Assembly: GCA_905182025.1 (NCBI GenBank)
Contig: CAJJAA010000021.1
Coordinates: 1 to 64,000, forward strand
DNA length: 64,000 nucleotides
Source of the DNA: an uncultured OM182 clade bacterium
GTDB lineage: Bacteria; Pseudomonadota; Gammaproteobacteria; Pseudomonadales; Azotimanducaceae
Direction: 5' to 3'
In this document: one piece after another, positions 1 through 7,618 of the stretch
Layout of the letters: each line of letters starts with the position of its first letter
Position numbering within the stretch: position 1 is the stretch's first letter
Made by a program: the position numbers and the translations under genes
The notes under the pieces: model-generated
The model's input: the letters and a program-made list of their open reading frames with translations, nothing else
What the model was told of the DNA's origin: nothing
Database searches by the model: none

Positions 1-382
1 CCTGATCAAAAAACTCAATTCTCGAAACGGTAAAGACCATTCGGCCGGATCGCCCCGTTTTTGTATAAATGTCATGTAAATGTGTTCGACCGATAACGGC
101 CTGACCCGGTTTAATCGGACTAAAACACTCAACGCCTTTGCCTGCGTCCATACCAATGCCGAACCGAGGAAAGCCTTTTGGCAGAGAGCGGCCGCCGCTC
201 AAGCTGGCAATAAATGTCGGTGGCGCTTGGAAGTCAGGATCGTTTTTGTCCAAAAACCGATTCGCTGTTTCACCGCACAATCGCGCATATTCAATGGTTA
301 TATCAGGGTCAATATCAAATGATTTCTCATCGAAATCCTGATTGAGATATTCATCTCTTAAAGTTTCAATATCTTGATCCAC
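1..382 (-). CDS. MaoC/FAS1-like dehydratase N-terminal domain protein (partial, 3' end outside window)
   Basis: The reading frame runs open from a GTG at 382 to the window edge (127 codons seen). GAGAGA lies just upstream of the GTG as a ribosome site. The visible protein has features of the hotdog-fold 'FAS1-like dehydratase' (MaoC N-terminal) family: an early PDITIEYARLCGETANRF-like stretch, then a FIASLSGGRSLP segment and later an IGRTHLHDIYTKTG strand region. Members hydrate or dehydrate enoyl-/3-hydroxyacyl-CoA and usually work as the N-terminal half, or a separate subunit, of an (R)-specific hydratase. It lies 15 bases after the PHP gene in the same direction, so it is probably the fourth gene of the operon that starts at 3782. 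The catalytic MaoC half, if present, is beyond the window. Family call is by recognition; substrate unknown. Confidence 0.62.
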   Translation of the reverse strand, partial: MDQDIETLRDEYLNQDFDEKSFDIDPDITIEYARLCGETANRFLDKNDPDFQAPPTFIASLSGGRSLPKGFPRFGIGMDAGKGVECFSPIKPGQAVIGRTHLHDIYTKTGRSGRMVFTVSRIEFFDQ

Positions 383-397
383 GTTATCTCTCTCGTT

Positions 398-1033
398 CTA
401 AACAGATTCTTTTAAGGTAACCGCTTCAAACTTGCCGGTCTTCAGGGCCGCGACGAGATCATCAATGTTCTCGATCGCATCGTCAAAGCGTGTGGCACAG
501 CGACCAATGTGGCTGACAATATGTGAATCACTGCCGCCTACGCCCAGATAACCCAGTGATTGCGCATTGTCGATGGCAATCTGGTCTTCTTTATCGCGAC
601 TACCGCCATTGTATATCTCAACAATTTTGACACCTTTCGGTATGCCTAATTCTTCAGTGTGAGCGAACATGCCAACTCTAGGTCTACCCGGGTGACAAGG
701 CACCGCGACTGCGCCGTGCGCTTCGCTAACCTCAAGCACCCTCTCTAAAGACAACTCAATGCTCGAGAAATCAAAAGCTTGCGTCAGAGCTTCGGTTACG
801 CCGTAAACTAAGACATGGCCGTATTCGGTTTCTACTTCGCTTGCTTTCAATATGGTCAGACCAAATTTCTCGGCAAGATCGGAATAGTCAGATTCAGCAT
901 CAAATTGGCGATGCTCCGTCAGTACAAATCCGTCGATAGGAATATTCTTAGCCTTGATCCATTGGCAATAGTTCTCAACCTTGGCTCGGCCATCATCGGA
1001 CTTGATCGAATGGGTGTGTAAATCCAGTAACAC
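398..1033 (-). CDS. PHP-domain metal-dependent phosphoesterase
   Basis: The 211-residue protein opens with DLHTHS (H6 and H8 are metal ligands of the PHP fold). It then shows LTEH near residue 40, a CHPGRP loop in the middle and GVGGSDSHIVSHIGR near the C-terminus, which supply the other conserved Glu, His and Asp ligands. Small stand-alone PHP proteins of this kind (relatives of TrpH/YciV) hydrolyse phosphate esters of nucleotides or short oligonucleotides. The start is a GTG at 1033 with AAGAGG six bases upstream. It lies 92 bases downstream of the YfcE-like gene, so two phosphoesterases sit together in the operon. The role with the neighbouring molybdoenzyme is unknown. Confidence 0.75.
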   Translation of the reverse strand: MLLDLHTHSIKSDDGRAKVENYCQWIKAKNIPIDGFVLTEHRQFDAESDYSDLAEKFGLTILKASEVETEYGHVLVYGVTEALTQAFDFSSIELSLERVLEVSEAHGAVAVPCHPGRPRVGMFAHTEELGIPKGVKIVEIYNGGSRDKEDQIAIDNAQSLGYLGVGGSDSHIVSHIGRCATRFDDAIENIDDLVAALKTGKFEAVTLKESV

Positions 1034-1125
1034 GCCAACCTCTTTATGATTCTAATTAAGCGGGACAAACTGCCACAGCCCCCGCAGTTGTGCAAGCATT
1101 CGGCGATCAAGTCACGTCAGCGTGA

Positions 1126-1698
1126 TTACCTGCCAAAAACCCCAGCTATACGCATCGGCTCTATCGTGTCGTGCGGAACAAGGCCCGATTCCGTAATTTG
1201 GTGAATAGACGCCGCAACATGCCCCACCTCAATATCCAGATAACCGATTGTACCTCGACGCAAAGATTGGTTTCTCGGCAACGTGGGGGATCCTGGATTA
1301 ATACAGAGCGTGTCGTTAACGTGATATAGCCCCTCAAAATGGGTATGTCCAAAAATCACAACATCTGGCCGCGTGTCAAAATGTTTATCGATATGGCGTC
1401 CTATCACTTCAGGACTTTTGCGCTGTGGCGAAGGAAAATGATGGATCAAACCAATTTGCACACCCCCAAGGTTCAGCAACCAAGTGTCATCGAGCCTGTC
1501 GTCGATAATGCCCTGATCACCATTTCCGCGCGAGACATAAGTCGGCGCAAGCGCTGACAGTTCATCTACGATCTCTAAGGTATGAAGGTCGCCCGCATGC
1601 AAAATACAATCAACGCCCTGCAGCGCCGTCATAGCCTCAGGCCAAAGCTCACTTAATGAGCCTGGCATATGTGTGTCAGCGATAAGACCTATGCGCAT
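1126..1698 (-). CDS. YfcE/MJ0936-type metallophosphoesterase
   Basis: The 190-residue protein has the calcineurin-like metallophosphoesterase signature in order: D8-x-H10 (ADTH), H34-A-G-D37, G58-N59-G60-D and a late FGHTHFEG. The length matches the single-domain YfcE family, which are phosphodiesterases with two metal ions. The start ATG at 1698 lies inside the end of the upstream molybdopterin oxidoreductase gene (10-base overlap), which implies translational coupling. Physiological substrate is not known for this family in most bacteria. Confidence 0.8.
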   Translation of the reverse strand: MRIGLIADTHMPGSLSELWPEAMTALQGVDCILHAGDLHTLEIVDELSALAPTYVSRGNGDQGIIDDRLDDTWLLNLGGVQIGLIHHFPSPQRKSPEVIGRHIDKHFDTRPDVVIFGHTHFEGLYHVNDTLCINPGSPTLPRNQSLRRGTIGYLDIEVGHVAASIHQITESGLVPHDTIEPMRIAGVFGR

Positions 1699-3782
1699 GC
1701 ATCAATACTCACTGGTATGCCCGTCATAAACGCCTGATTGCTCAACTTTTCATAGCTCCCCGGACCCGAAGGCAGCAGAGCATTGGCATTCACACCGGCA
1801 TGTTTTTGCGCAACGCGCATACGCGTTTTCGCGTGCCCCCAGCCGTGCGTCATTGCAACCGTACCGGGCTTTAGATCCTCATCCAACACAACCCTTGCCT
1901 CAACAGCACCATTGTCATTGTAGATGCTTGCCATTGAGCCATCGCCAAGATTTCTCGAACGCGCATCTTGTGGGTGCATGAATATCGGATTATCCAACTG
2001 ATTTTTTCGTTTCAATGAAGGTAAGTTATGGAACCAAGAGTTCAGCATATAGTTAGTACGCCGAGAGATCATTTTCAATTGACCTTTCTCATTTTCAGAC
2101 GCGGTGAATATGTTCTCACAAAGTGCCAACGCCTCGGTAAACACGGCAGGGCAGCAATCTATTTTGCCTGATTCTGTTTGAATCCATTTGTTAAAAAATT
2201 TACCCGGCACATTTGCCGGCAATACGGCGGTCTGCGAGGGTTTACGCTTCAACTCGTCAATACTGAGATCCACATGTTTCAGCATATGATCCGTGCGACC
2301 AAAGAGATAAGGATTGTCGCCGTCATCCAAAACTGAATCGAAGCCTTGCGCTTGCTCGATTCGACCCAGTGACCACCATTCAGGTCGGCGCTCATCTTTT
2401 GGTGGCACAATCATGTCACTGTATTGAACAAAAGGTTGGTTCTGCATGCCCAGACCACAAATGTTGATGTCTTGCCTTTCAAACATATCGGTCGCAGGCA
2501 ACACATAGTCAGCGAACTCCGCCGTTGCGTTTGGATAGATATCAATCACGAACAAAAACTCAAGCGAAGCAAAAGCCTCTTCAAGCCTTTCGCCACCGCC
2601 AACAGAGAGTATCGGGTTACCCGAAATAACGACCATAGCTTTGATGGGTTTGTCAGCATCCAAAATCATATCCGCCATCAGATTTCCCGGCAGTGAACCT
2701 CGAATCTTACGCACTTCGCCAAAGGGTCCGTCGAAGAACGGGCTTTCACCGTTGCCTTTACCGGCTTTTGCAGCCGGGTAGAAACCTTCCGCGTAATAGT
2801 TGCCACCACGTTTGTCGAAGTTGCCGGAGACTAAGCTCAACATAAACAACAACCAATACGCGATCGTTCCCTGGCGCCCCATATTGACCCCGGTCGACAT
2901 ATAAACTGCGGCCGAATCAGCTTGCGCAAACTCATCTGCCAAGGTGCAAATTTCCTGCGCCGAAACACCCACAACATCAGCGACGCGCTCTGGCGAATAA
3001 GCGCTAACAAACGCCCTAAGCTGCGCGACATTGTCGCCATGAGCGGCGAGAGTCTCTTCATCGAACTGACCGGATCTATCCATGTGATGCAACATCGCCG
3101 CCATGAGATAAACATCTGTATCCGGGTGTACCTGAACAATCTCCCCAAGACCCTTTATCGTTTCATTGACTCTGGGATCAACAAAGCGAAGTTTTGCGCC
3201 CCGCGCTTCCGCTGCACGCAAGCTTGCGACAGGGTCCGCAATGGACAAAAAGCTCATGTGGGATATGCGCGGGTTTGAACCAAACGCGAGTAGAAAATCC
3301 GTGTGTTCAATGTCTGGCACAGGATGGATAGTTGAGGAACCAAAAATAGCTTCACTACCGGCAAATTTATTGACGCAATCCTGTGTACCTGAACTAAAGT
3401 TAGTCCGAATCTCGTTCTTAATAAAAAATGAACCGATCGCCGGACCGGCAAGGGAGTTGAAAGCCAGGGGGTTACCAGAATAGGACGCAATCGCACCAGC
3501 ACCATACTTTTCCTTAATCTCAGCTAATCTCGACGCAATGCCCTGAGCAGCCTCGTCCCAACTTATCCGTTCGAAGCCTTCACCAACCTTCTTCTGAGGA
3601 AAGGCGAGCCGATCAGGATCGTTGTGCAACTCCAAGGTCGCAAGTCCCTTATGACAGGCAAAACCTTTCGAAACAGGATGATCCTTATCGGGCTTGAGTG
3701 AAATGATTTGGTTATCTTCAACGTCCGCGATGAGCGCACAAGATGGTTCACATACTCGACAAAATGTAGATACTTTCGTCAC
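1689..3782 (-). CDS. molybdopterin-dependent oxidoreductase, [4Fe-4S] type
   Basis: The 697-residue protein belongs to the DMSO reductase/formate dehydrogenase superfamily. The N-terminal iron-sulfur motif is C8-x2-C11-x3-C15-x27-C43 followed by K45-G. Next come the Mo-bis-PGD domains (GSNPRISH near residue 168, STGVNMGRQG, SGNPILSVGG) and a C-terminal dinucleotide-binding domain (LNSWFHNLPSLKR, MHPQDA, TMTHGWGHAK-like). No Tat signal is visible, so the enzyme should be cytoplasmic. Aligning D135-CVNKF-A141 with the assimilatory nitrate reductase/FdhF motif D-x-x-x-R-x-C puts Ala at the usual Cys/Sec metal-ligand position. The start is GTG at 3782 with AGGGAG upstream. First gene of the operon with YfcE-like, PHP and MaoC-like genes. 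Substrate and electron partner cannot be read from the sequence. Confidence 0.8.
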   Translation of the reverse strand: MTKVSTFCRVCEPSCALIADVEDNQIISLKPDKDHPVSKGFACHKGLATLELHNDPDRLAFPQKKVGEGFERISWDEAAQGIASRLAEIKEKYGAGAIASYSGNPLAFNSLAGPAIGSFFIKNEIRTNFSSGTQDCVNKFAGSEAIFGSSTIHPVPDIEHTDFLLAFGSNPRISHMSFLSIADPVASLRAAEARGAKLRFVDPRVNETIKGLGEIVQVHPDTDVYLMAAMLHHMDRSGQFDEETLAAHGDNVAQLRAFVSAYSPERVADVVGVSAQEICTLADEFAQADSAAVYMSTGVNMGRQGTIAYWLLFMLSLVSGNFDKRGGNYYAEGFYPAAKAGKGNGESPFFDGPFGEVRKIRGSLPGNLMADMILDADKPIKAMVVISGNPILSVGGGERLEEAFASLEFLFVIDIYPNATAEFADYVLPATDMFERQDINICGLGMQNQPFVQYSDMIVPPKDERRPEWWSLGRIEQAQGFDSVLDDGDNPYLFGRTDHMLKHVDLSIDELKRKPSQTAVLPANVPGKFFNKWIQTESGKIDCCPAVFTEALALCENIFTASENEKGQLKMISRRTNYMLNSWFHNLPSLKRKNQLDNPIFMHPQDARSRNLGDGSMASIYNDNGAVEARVVLDEDLKPGTVAMTHGWGHAKTRMRVAQKHAGVNANALLPSGPGSYEKLSNQAFMTGIPVSIDACA

Positions 3783-3901
3783 GATTACTCTCCCTTTATC
3801 CAGCTCAGTACGCCGAGTACTGATTCAACTGGCGGGCGTCGATCTTACTGTCGCCCAAATGGTTGTTATTAAACACCGGCCTGTGAGTCTCTGAACCGTC
3901 A

Positions 3902-4378
3902 TCAATCCTGAACGAGCCAATCAGACCAGCTGATAATTCGCCCCGGGTATACGACATTGCGAAAAGGCCAGGCATTAGCAAGCCATTGCCGCACATCCTC
4001 ATAGAGCTGTTGATCTAAATCACTGCCCGATCTGACCCACATGATCACCTGAGCATCAACATCTGCTTTCGATGTCGGATAAATATACACACATCCCAGA
4101 CAAGTTACTTCATCCAAACTCATCATCGTATAGGCGAAAGAAGATCTGTTTTGAAACTCTTTCTGATGCCAGCCAATATCAATAAGATCTTGTTCCATCG
4201 TCATGTCGGCTTTGGGCCAATGACTTTCGGGCCCGAACACGCCCTGCAGTTCGGTTTGACTCGACATCACAGCATCGTAGTCCTTTACCAGATCGTTTAC
4301 CGTCAACATCCTCAGGCGGTAACCGGATGTTTGCATCGCTCGCGGGATGTCAAAATGCTTGTCGACCCAATCGGCCAT
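3902..4378 (-). CDS. GNAT-family N-acetyltransferase-like protein
   Basis: The 158-residue protein shows a GNAT-like layout: an N-terminal strand YRLRMLTVNDL, a long variable acceptor half, then FAYTMMS-DEVTCLGCVYIYP, the typical beta4 strand before the acetyl-CoA site, and a short C-terminal part (YEDVRQWLANAWPFRNVVYPGR). The canonical R/Q-x-x-G-x-G/A pyrophosphate loop is not clear, so the fold call is moderate. A strong AGGAG site lies ten bases before the ATG at 4378. It is transcribed divergently from the acyl-CoA dehydrogenase pair, and a gap of about 120 bases separates it from the molybdoenzyme gene downstream. Confidence 0.55.
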   Translation of the reverse strand: MADWVDKHFDIPRAMQTSGYRLRMLTVNDLVKDYDAVMSSQTELQGVFGPESHWPKADMTMEQDLIDIGWHQKEFQNRSSFAYTMMSLDEVTCLGCVYIYPTSKADVDAQVIMWVRSGSDLDQQLYEDVRQWLANAWPFRNVVYPGRIISWSDWLVQD

Positions 4379-4446
4379 AATTTCTCCTCAACTGGCCAAT
4401 CCTGCTCTTTTATCCGAGCACGACTTCCTGTACAACTTCTCCCCTT

Positions 4447-4476
4447 ACTATACCTGCATTTAGGTCGCCAGCGACC
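4447..4476 (-). promoter_or_regulatory. putative promoter -10 and palindrome in the GNAT/acyl-CoA dehydrogenase divergent region
   Basis: On the minus strand a TATAGT (4452-4447) could be the -10 of the acetyltransferase gene. At the matching -35 distance lies a perfect 6+2+6 palindrome GGTCGC-CA-GCGACC (4463-4476), which could be a repressor site. No regulator gene is adjacent, so the assignment is an inference from pattern only. Confidence 0.3.
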
Positions 4477-4542
4477 ATCAACAGGCGTAGGGACAGTCAA
4501 TATTGAATATACAAGTTTTTAACGCAACAGGAGCAACACAGC

Positions 4543-5787
4543 ATGTCCGATGCAGAAAAGCAGGACACACCGGAACAGGCGGAATTTCGAACCCATTGCC
4601 AGCAATGGCTTGCCGAAAACCACCCCGGCCAACCATCCGTACATATCCCGCAGGGCGCACTGGAACTTAGTGATCCAGCGGCACTGCAATGGCTGAAAAC
4701 GTGGCAGCAATCAGCGTACGACGCCGGTTTGATCGGCACTGACTACAGCAAGGAAACCGGTGGTCGCGGACTTACCGGTTGTCAGGCGATTGCGAACCAG
4801 GAAATGCAAAAAGCCAAAACGCCTTTTTTCCCAAACATCATTGGTTTGGGTATGGCTGCACCGACGGTCTATTTCCATGCACAGGAGGCCGTGAAGCAGG
4901 AACTTCTACCCAAGCTTCTTTCTGGCGAACATATTTGGTGTCAGGGTTTCAGTGAACCCGGCGCAGGTTCTGACTTGGCAAACCAGCAAACTTTTGCGGA
5001 GAAAAAAGGTGACACCTGGGTAATCAATGGTCACAAGGTATGGACGTCACTGGCTCACTTTGCCGATTGGATGATCCTGCTATGCCGCACCAGCAAGGAT
5101 GACAAATATAACGGCCTGTCCTACTTCGTCGTCCCTATTCAATCCATGATTGGTAAGGGCGTAACGGTTAATCCTCTGATTAAACTGACCGGTGAGACGG
5201 GCTTCAATGAGGTGATTTTTGAAGATCTTGTTGTCGAAGATAAGTATCGACTAGACGAAGTGGGCGCTGGCTGGAAAGTCGCCATGACGACCCTCGCTCA
5301 CGAACGCGGCGCAGGTCTACTAACGACACCTGCCGCTGGCGGCATGGTAATGGAAAAAGAGAAAGGCGCCGGCATTGGCAATGCAATGTCATTGATCGAC
5401 CTTGCTAAACAGTCCTTTCGCAATGGCAAGACCGCCGCAGATGACGGCGCAATTCGTGATTCGATTATGGAACTGATGATTAGGCAGGAAGGTTTTCGAC
5501 AGAATCAACGCCGCATAGGCGTCAAAGAACTAAATGACCATCCGATGCGGCTGCCGCTGCAGTTCAAGCTTGTTGCGACGGAAATGAGTCAGGACATCGC
5601 ACAGCTCGCTTACGAAATTGAAGGCGCCAGCAGCACACTGTACGTCAATGACGAAAAAGCCGTCGCGGGTGGTCAGTGGCAACTCGCCTACATGAACAGT
5701 TTTGGCGTCACCATCGCAGCAGGCGCAAACGAAGTTCAACGTAACATTCTCGGCGAGCGTGTACTCAACATGCCGAAATCGAAGTAA
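4543..5787 (+). CDS. acyl-CoA dehydrogenase, large (catalytic) subunit type
   Basis: The 414-residue flavoprotein has the acyl-CoA dehydrogenase plan: N-terminal helical domain, the middle beta domain (CQGFSEPGAGSDLA, then INGHKVWTS), and the C-terminal helical domain ending GANEVQRNILGERVLNMPK. In ACADs such as isovaleryl-CoA dehydrogenase and the mycobacterial FadE/ChsE alpha subunits, the catalytic base sits in the helix here reading LAHERG, so Glu254 is the likely base. AGGAG lies eight bases before the ATG. The next gene, ten bases on, is a diverged ACAD that looks like the partner subunit of an alpha2beta2 enzyme. Such pairs often act on bulky acyl-CoAs such as steroid or terpenoid side chains; the real substrate is not known. 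Confidence 0.85.
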   Translation: MSDAEKQDTPEQAEFRTHCQQWLAENHPGQPSVHIPQGALELSDPAALQWLKTWQQSAYDAGLIGTDYSKETGGRGLTGCQAIANQEMQKAKTPFFPNIIGLGMAAPTVYFHAQEAVKQELLPKLLSGEHIWCQGFSEPGAGSDLANQQTFAEKKGDTWVINGHKVWTSLAHFADWMILLCRTSKDDKYNGLSYFVVPIQSMIGKGVTVNPLIKLTGETGFNEVIFEDLVVEDKYRLDEVGAGWKVAMTTLAHERGAGLLTTPAAGGMVMEKEKGAGIGNAMSLIDLAKQSFRNGKTAADDGAIRDSIMELMIRQEGFRQNQRRIGVKELNDHPMRLPLQFKLVATEMSQDIAQLAYEIEGASSTLYVNDEKAVAGGQWQLAYMNSFGVTIAAGANEVQRNILGERVLNMPKSK

Positions 5788-5797
5788 GGAGAAATTG

Positions 5798-6934
5798 ATG
5801 ACACAACCTAAAAACTTTGGCTTCGGCGAAGATGAAACAATGCTAAGGGACTCGGCACGTAAATTTTTTGCCGACAATTGTTCCGCCGATAAGATCCACT
5901 CTCAGGTGGCACACAACTACGATATCTATCGTGATATTGAATCCATTTGGGATAAAAATCTCTGGTCCCAGATATGTGAATTAGGCTGGACAGCAGCTTG
6001 TGTACCAGAAGAAGCCGGCGGTATCGGTATGCCCGTCGTGGCAGCGGTTGCATTGGCAGAAGAAGCCGGTAAAGCGGCATTCCCATCGCCGTTGATCTCT
6101 ACGTTTAATGCCACCTTCGCTCTGCGTGCCTGCAAATCAGATGCGGCCACTAAGGTCTTAGGGGATATCGCGACAGGCACTTCCGCTACCCTGGCCATGA
6201 CAAACCAAAAAGGCAGTTGGGAAGCACAAGATACAGACGTCGCCGTCACCGATGGTAAATTAAGCGGCACAGCATGGTTTGTTCAAGATGCAAAGAAAGT
6301 TGAACGATTCGTCGTTTCTGCGTCGACGGACAAGGGCGTCGGTCTGTACGTTGTCGATCCGAGTGCGGCAGGGGTTCAAATCATTGCTGATGGCATCATC
6401 GACTTAACCCGTGATCAGGCGCACATTGTCTTTAACAATGTTGAAGCGATAGAAGTTGCAGCGCCGGGAACCGGCGACAAAGCGCTAGCAGAAGCCCTAC
6501 CTGCAATCCTGTGCATCATATCTGCCGATATTGTCGGTAGCGGTGAATGGTTACTCCAAACGACAACGGACTACGCAACCGTTCGGGTTCAGTTCGATCA
6601 TCCGCTGGGTTTCTTTCAAGCGGTCAAGCATCCTTTAGTGAACGTCATGCTAGCAGTCGATCAGACCAAATCATTGGTCTATAACGCTGCCTGTGCAATC
6701 GACAACGAACCTGAACAGGCCGAGCGTCTAGCGCGCATGGCAAAGTCTTCGGCCAGTGATATGGCGGTTTTCTCCTCAAGTCGTTCGGTACAGTTTCATG
6801 GCGGGATCGGCTTTACATGGGAATGCTTCATTCATATTTTCTTCAAGCGACAGATGCACAATCACGTGCTCTACGGTGATGCTAAATATCAGCGGGCAAA
6901 ACTCGCTGACATGTTGATGGGAAAAGCGGCTTAA
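5798..6934 (+). CDS. acyl-CoA dehydrogenase, small/beta subunit type
   Basis: The start is the ATG at 5798, preceded by AAGGAG, ten bases after the stop of the previous gene; 378 residues. It has an ACAD N-terminal domain (LGWTAACVPEEAGGIGM) and a C-terminal domain with RVQFDHPLGFFQAVKHPL and SVQFHGGIGFTWECFIHIFFKR, which supply FAD contacts. I see no Glu at the isovaleryl-type base position (this helix reads SADIVGSGEWLL), as expected for the beta half of heterotetrameric ACADs. It is co-transcribed with the upstream large subunit and closed by a terminator at 6974-7000. Confidence 0.8.
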   Translation: MTQPKNFGFGEDETMLRDSARKFFADNCSADKIHSQVAHNYDIYRDIESIWDKNLWSQICELGWTAACVPEEAGGIGMPVVAAVALAEEAGKAAFPSPLISTFNATFALRACKSDAATKVLGDIATGTSATLAMTNQKGSWEAQDTDVAVTDGKLSGTAWFVQDAKKVERFVVSASTDKGVGLYVVDPSAAGVQIIADGIIDLTRDQAHIVFNNVEAIEVAAPGTGDKALAEALPAILCIISADIVGSGEWLLQTTTDYATVRVQFDHPLGFFQAVKHPLVNVMLAVDQTKSLVYNAACAIDNEPEQAERLARMAKSSASDMAVFSSSRSVQFHGGIGFTWECFIHIFFKRQMHNHVLYGDAKYQRAKLADMLMGKAA

Positions 6935-6973
6935 TCACGTTCGAATAAAGCTGATATTGATCGTGCAGTTGTG

Positions 6974-7000
6974 GATGCCTCCGCTCGGAGGCATCTTTTT
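6974..7000 (+). terminator. intrinsic terminator after the acyl-CoA dehydrogenase pair
   Basis: A perfect nine-base-pair stem (GATGCCTCC / GGAGGCATC) with a GCTC tetraloop is followed at once by TTTTTG. It lies 40 bases after the stop codon. Confidence 0.9.
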
Positions 7001-7116
7001 GTTCCACTTAAGCCATCTATAAATATTCAAAAACACACCCTTACCCCGCTGACCTATCGGCCACACCGCACCTTTCAGGCAACCCTTGACTGTTTGGATC
7101 AAGAGGCGGAAACTAG

Positions 7117-7128
7117 TTAGTATGCTAA
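7117..7128 (+). promoter_or_regulatory. candidate MarR-type operator upstream of the marR-emrAB operon
   Basis: The palindrome TTAG-TATG-CTAA lies about 55 bases before the regulator start. MarR-family proteins commonly bind A/T-rich palindromes of this kind over their own promoter. A TTGACT that could be a -35 lies at 7086-7091, but no -10 has ideal spacing, so the promoter itself is not assigned. Confidence 0.45.
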
Positions 7129-7183
7129 TTAATTGAATTCTAACTATTTAGTCTACCAACGTCATCATTTCAACACGGTCAAT

Positions 7184-7618
7184 ATGTCAAAAGATCTCAA
7201 ACAGCAGTTCGTCTCTCATCTGTTCAATGCACGCAACCGAGTGCGTTTTGCGATGGATGATATGTTCAAGCCACTTGATATCACCGATGCCACCTGGCGC
7301 ACGCTGTTCTTTTTACGTCAGGAGGGCAACGGCTTACAACAGAAGGAATTGGCCAAGACCATGGGCATCGAGAGCCCGAGCTTGGTTCGCTTGCTGGATA
7401 ATTTGGCAAAAAAATCTCTGATAGAACGTCGCACAGACCCCAATGATCGTCGAAGCAACACACTGTATTTGACAAAGAAGTCTGAAGCATTGTTCGAACA
7501 ACTCGATGTCCTGTCGAAGCAAGCCCGGGAGTCGGTACTGAAAGATGTCAGCAATGAGGACATTAAGACCTGCATTAGGGTCTTTGAAAAAATACTGTCG
7601 GCGCAGCCAAATGAATGA
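7184..7618 (+). CDS. MarR-family transcriptional regulator
   Basis: The protein is 144 residues from the ATG at 7184. An in-frame TTG at 7133 would add 17 residues not expected in the family, so the ATG is preferred, although its ribosome site is weak. It contains the winged-helix core: WRTLFFLRQ, LQQKELAKTMGIESPSLVRLLDNLAKKSLIERRTDPNDRRS, with the DRR wing typical of MarR. The gene overlaps the start of an EmrA-type gene by eight bases, giving the EmrR-EmrA-EmrB order. It most likely represses this operon and is released by a hydrophobic or phenolic ligand (known for EmrR/MarR; inferred here). Confidence 0.85.
   Translation: MSKDLKQQFVSHLFNARNRVRFAMDDMFKPLDITDATWRTLFFLRQEGNGLQQKELAKTMGIESPSLVRLLDNLAKKSLIERRTDPNDRRSNTLYLTKKSEALFEQLDVLSKQARESVLKDVSNEDIKTCIRVFEKILSAQPNE

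Noticed and set aside
5702-5797. Start of the second acyl-CoA dehydrogenase inside the first
   Set aside because: The ATG at 5798 has AAGGAG and yields the normal N-terminus.
7545-7610. Earlier start for the EmrA-type gene inside marR
   Set aside because: The ATG at 7611 gives a normal short cytoplasmic N-terminus before the membrane helix.
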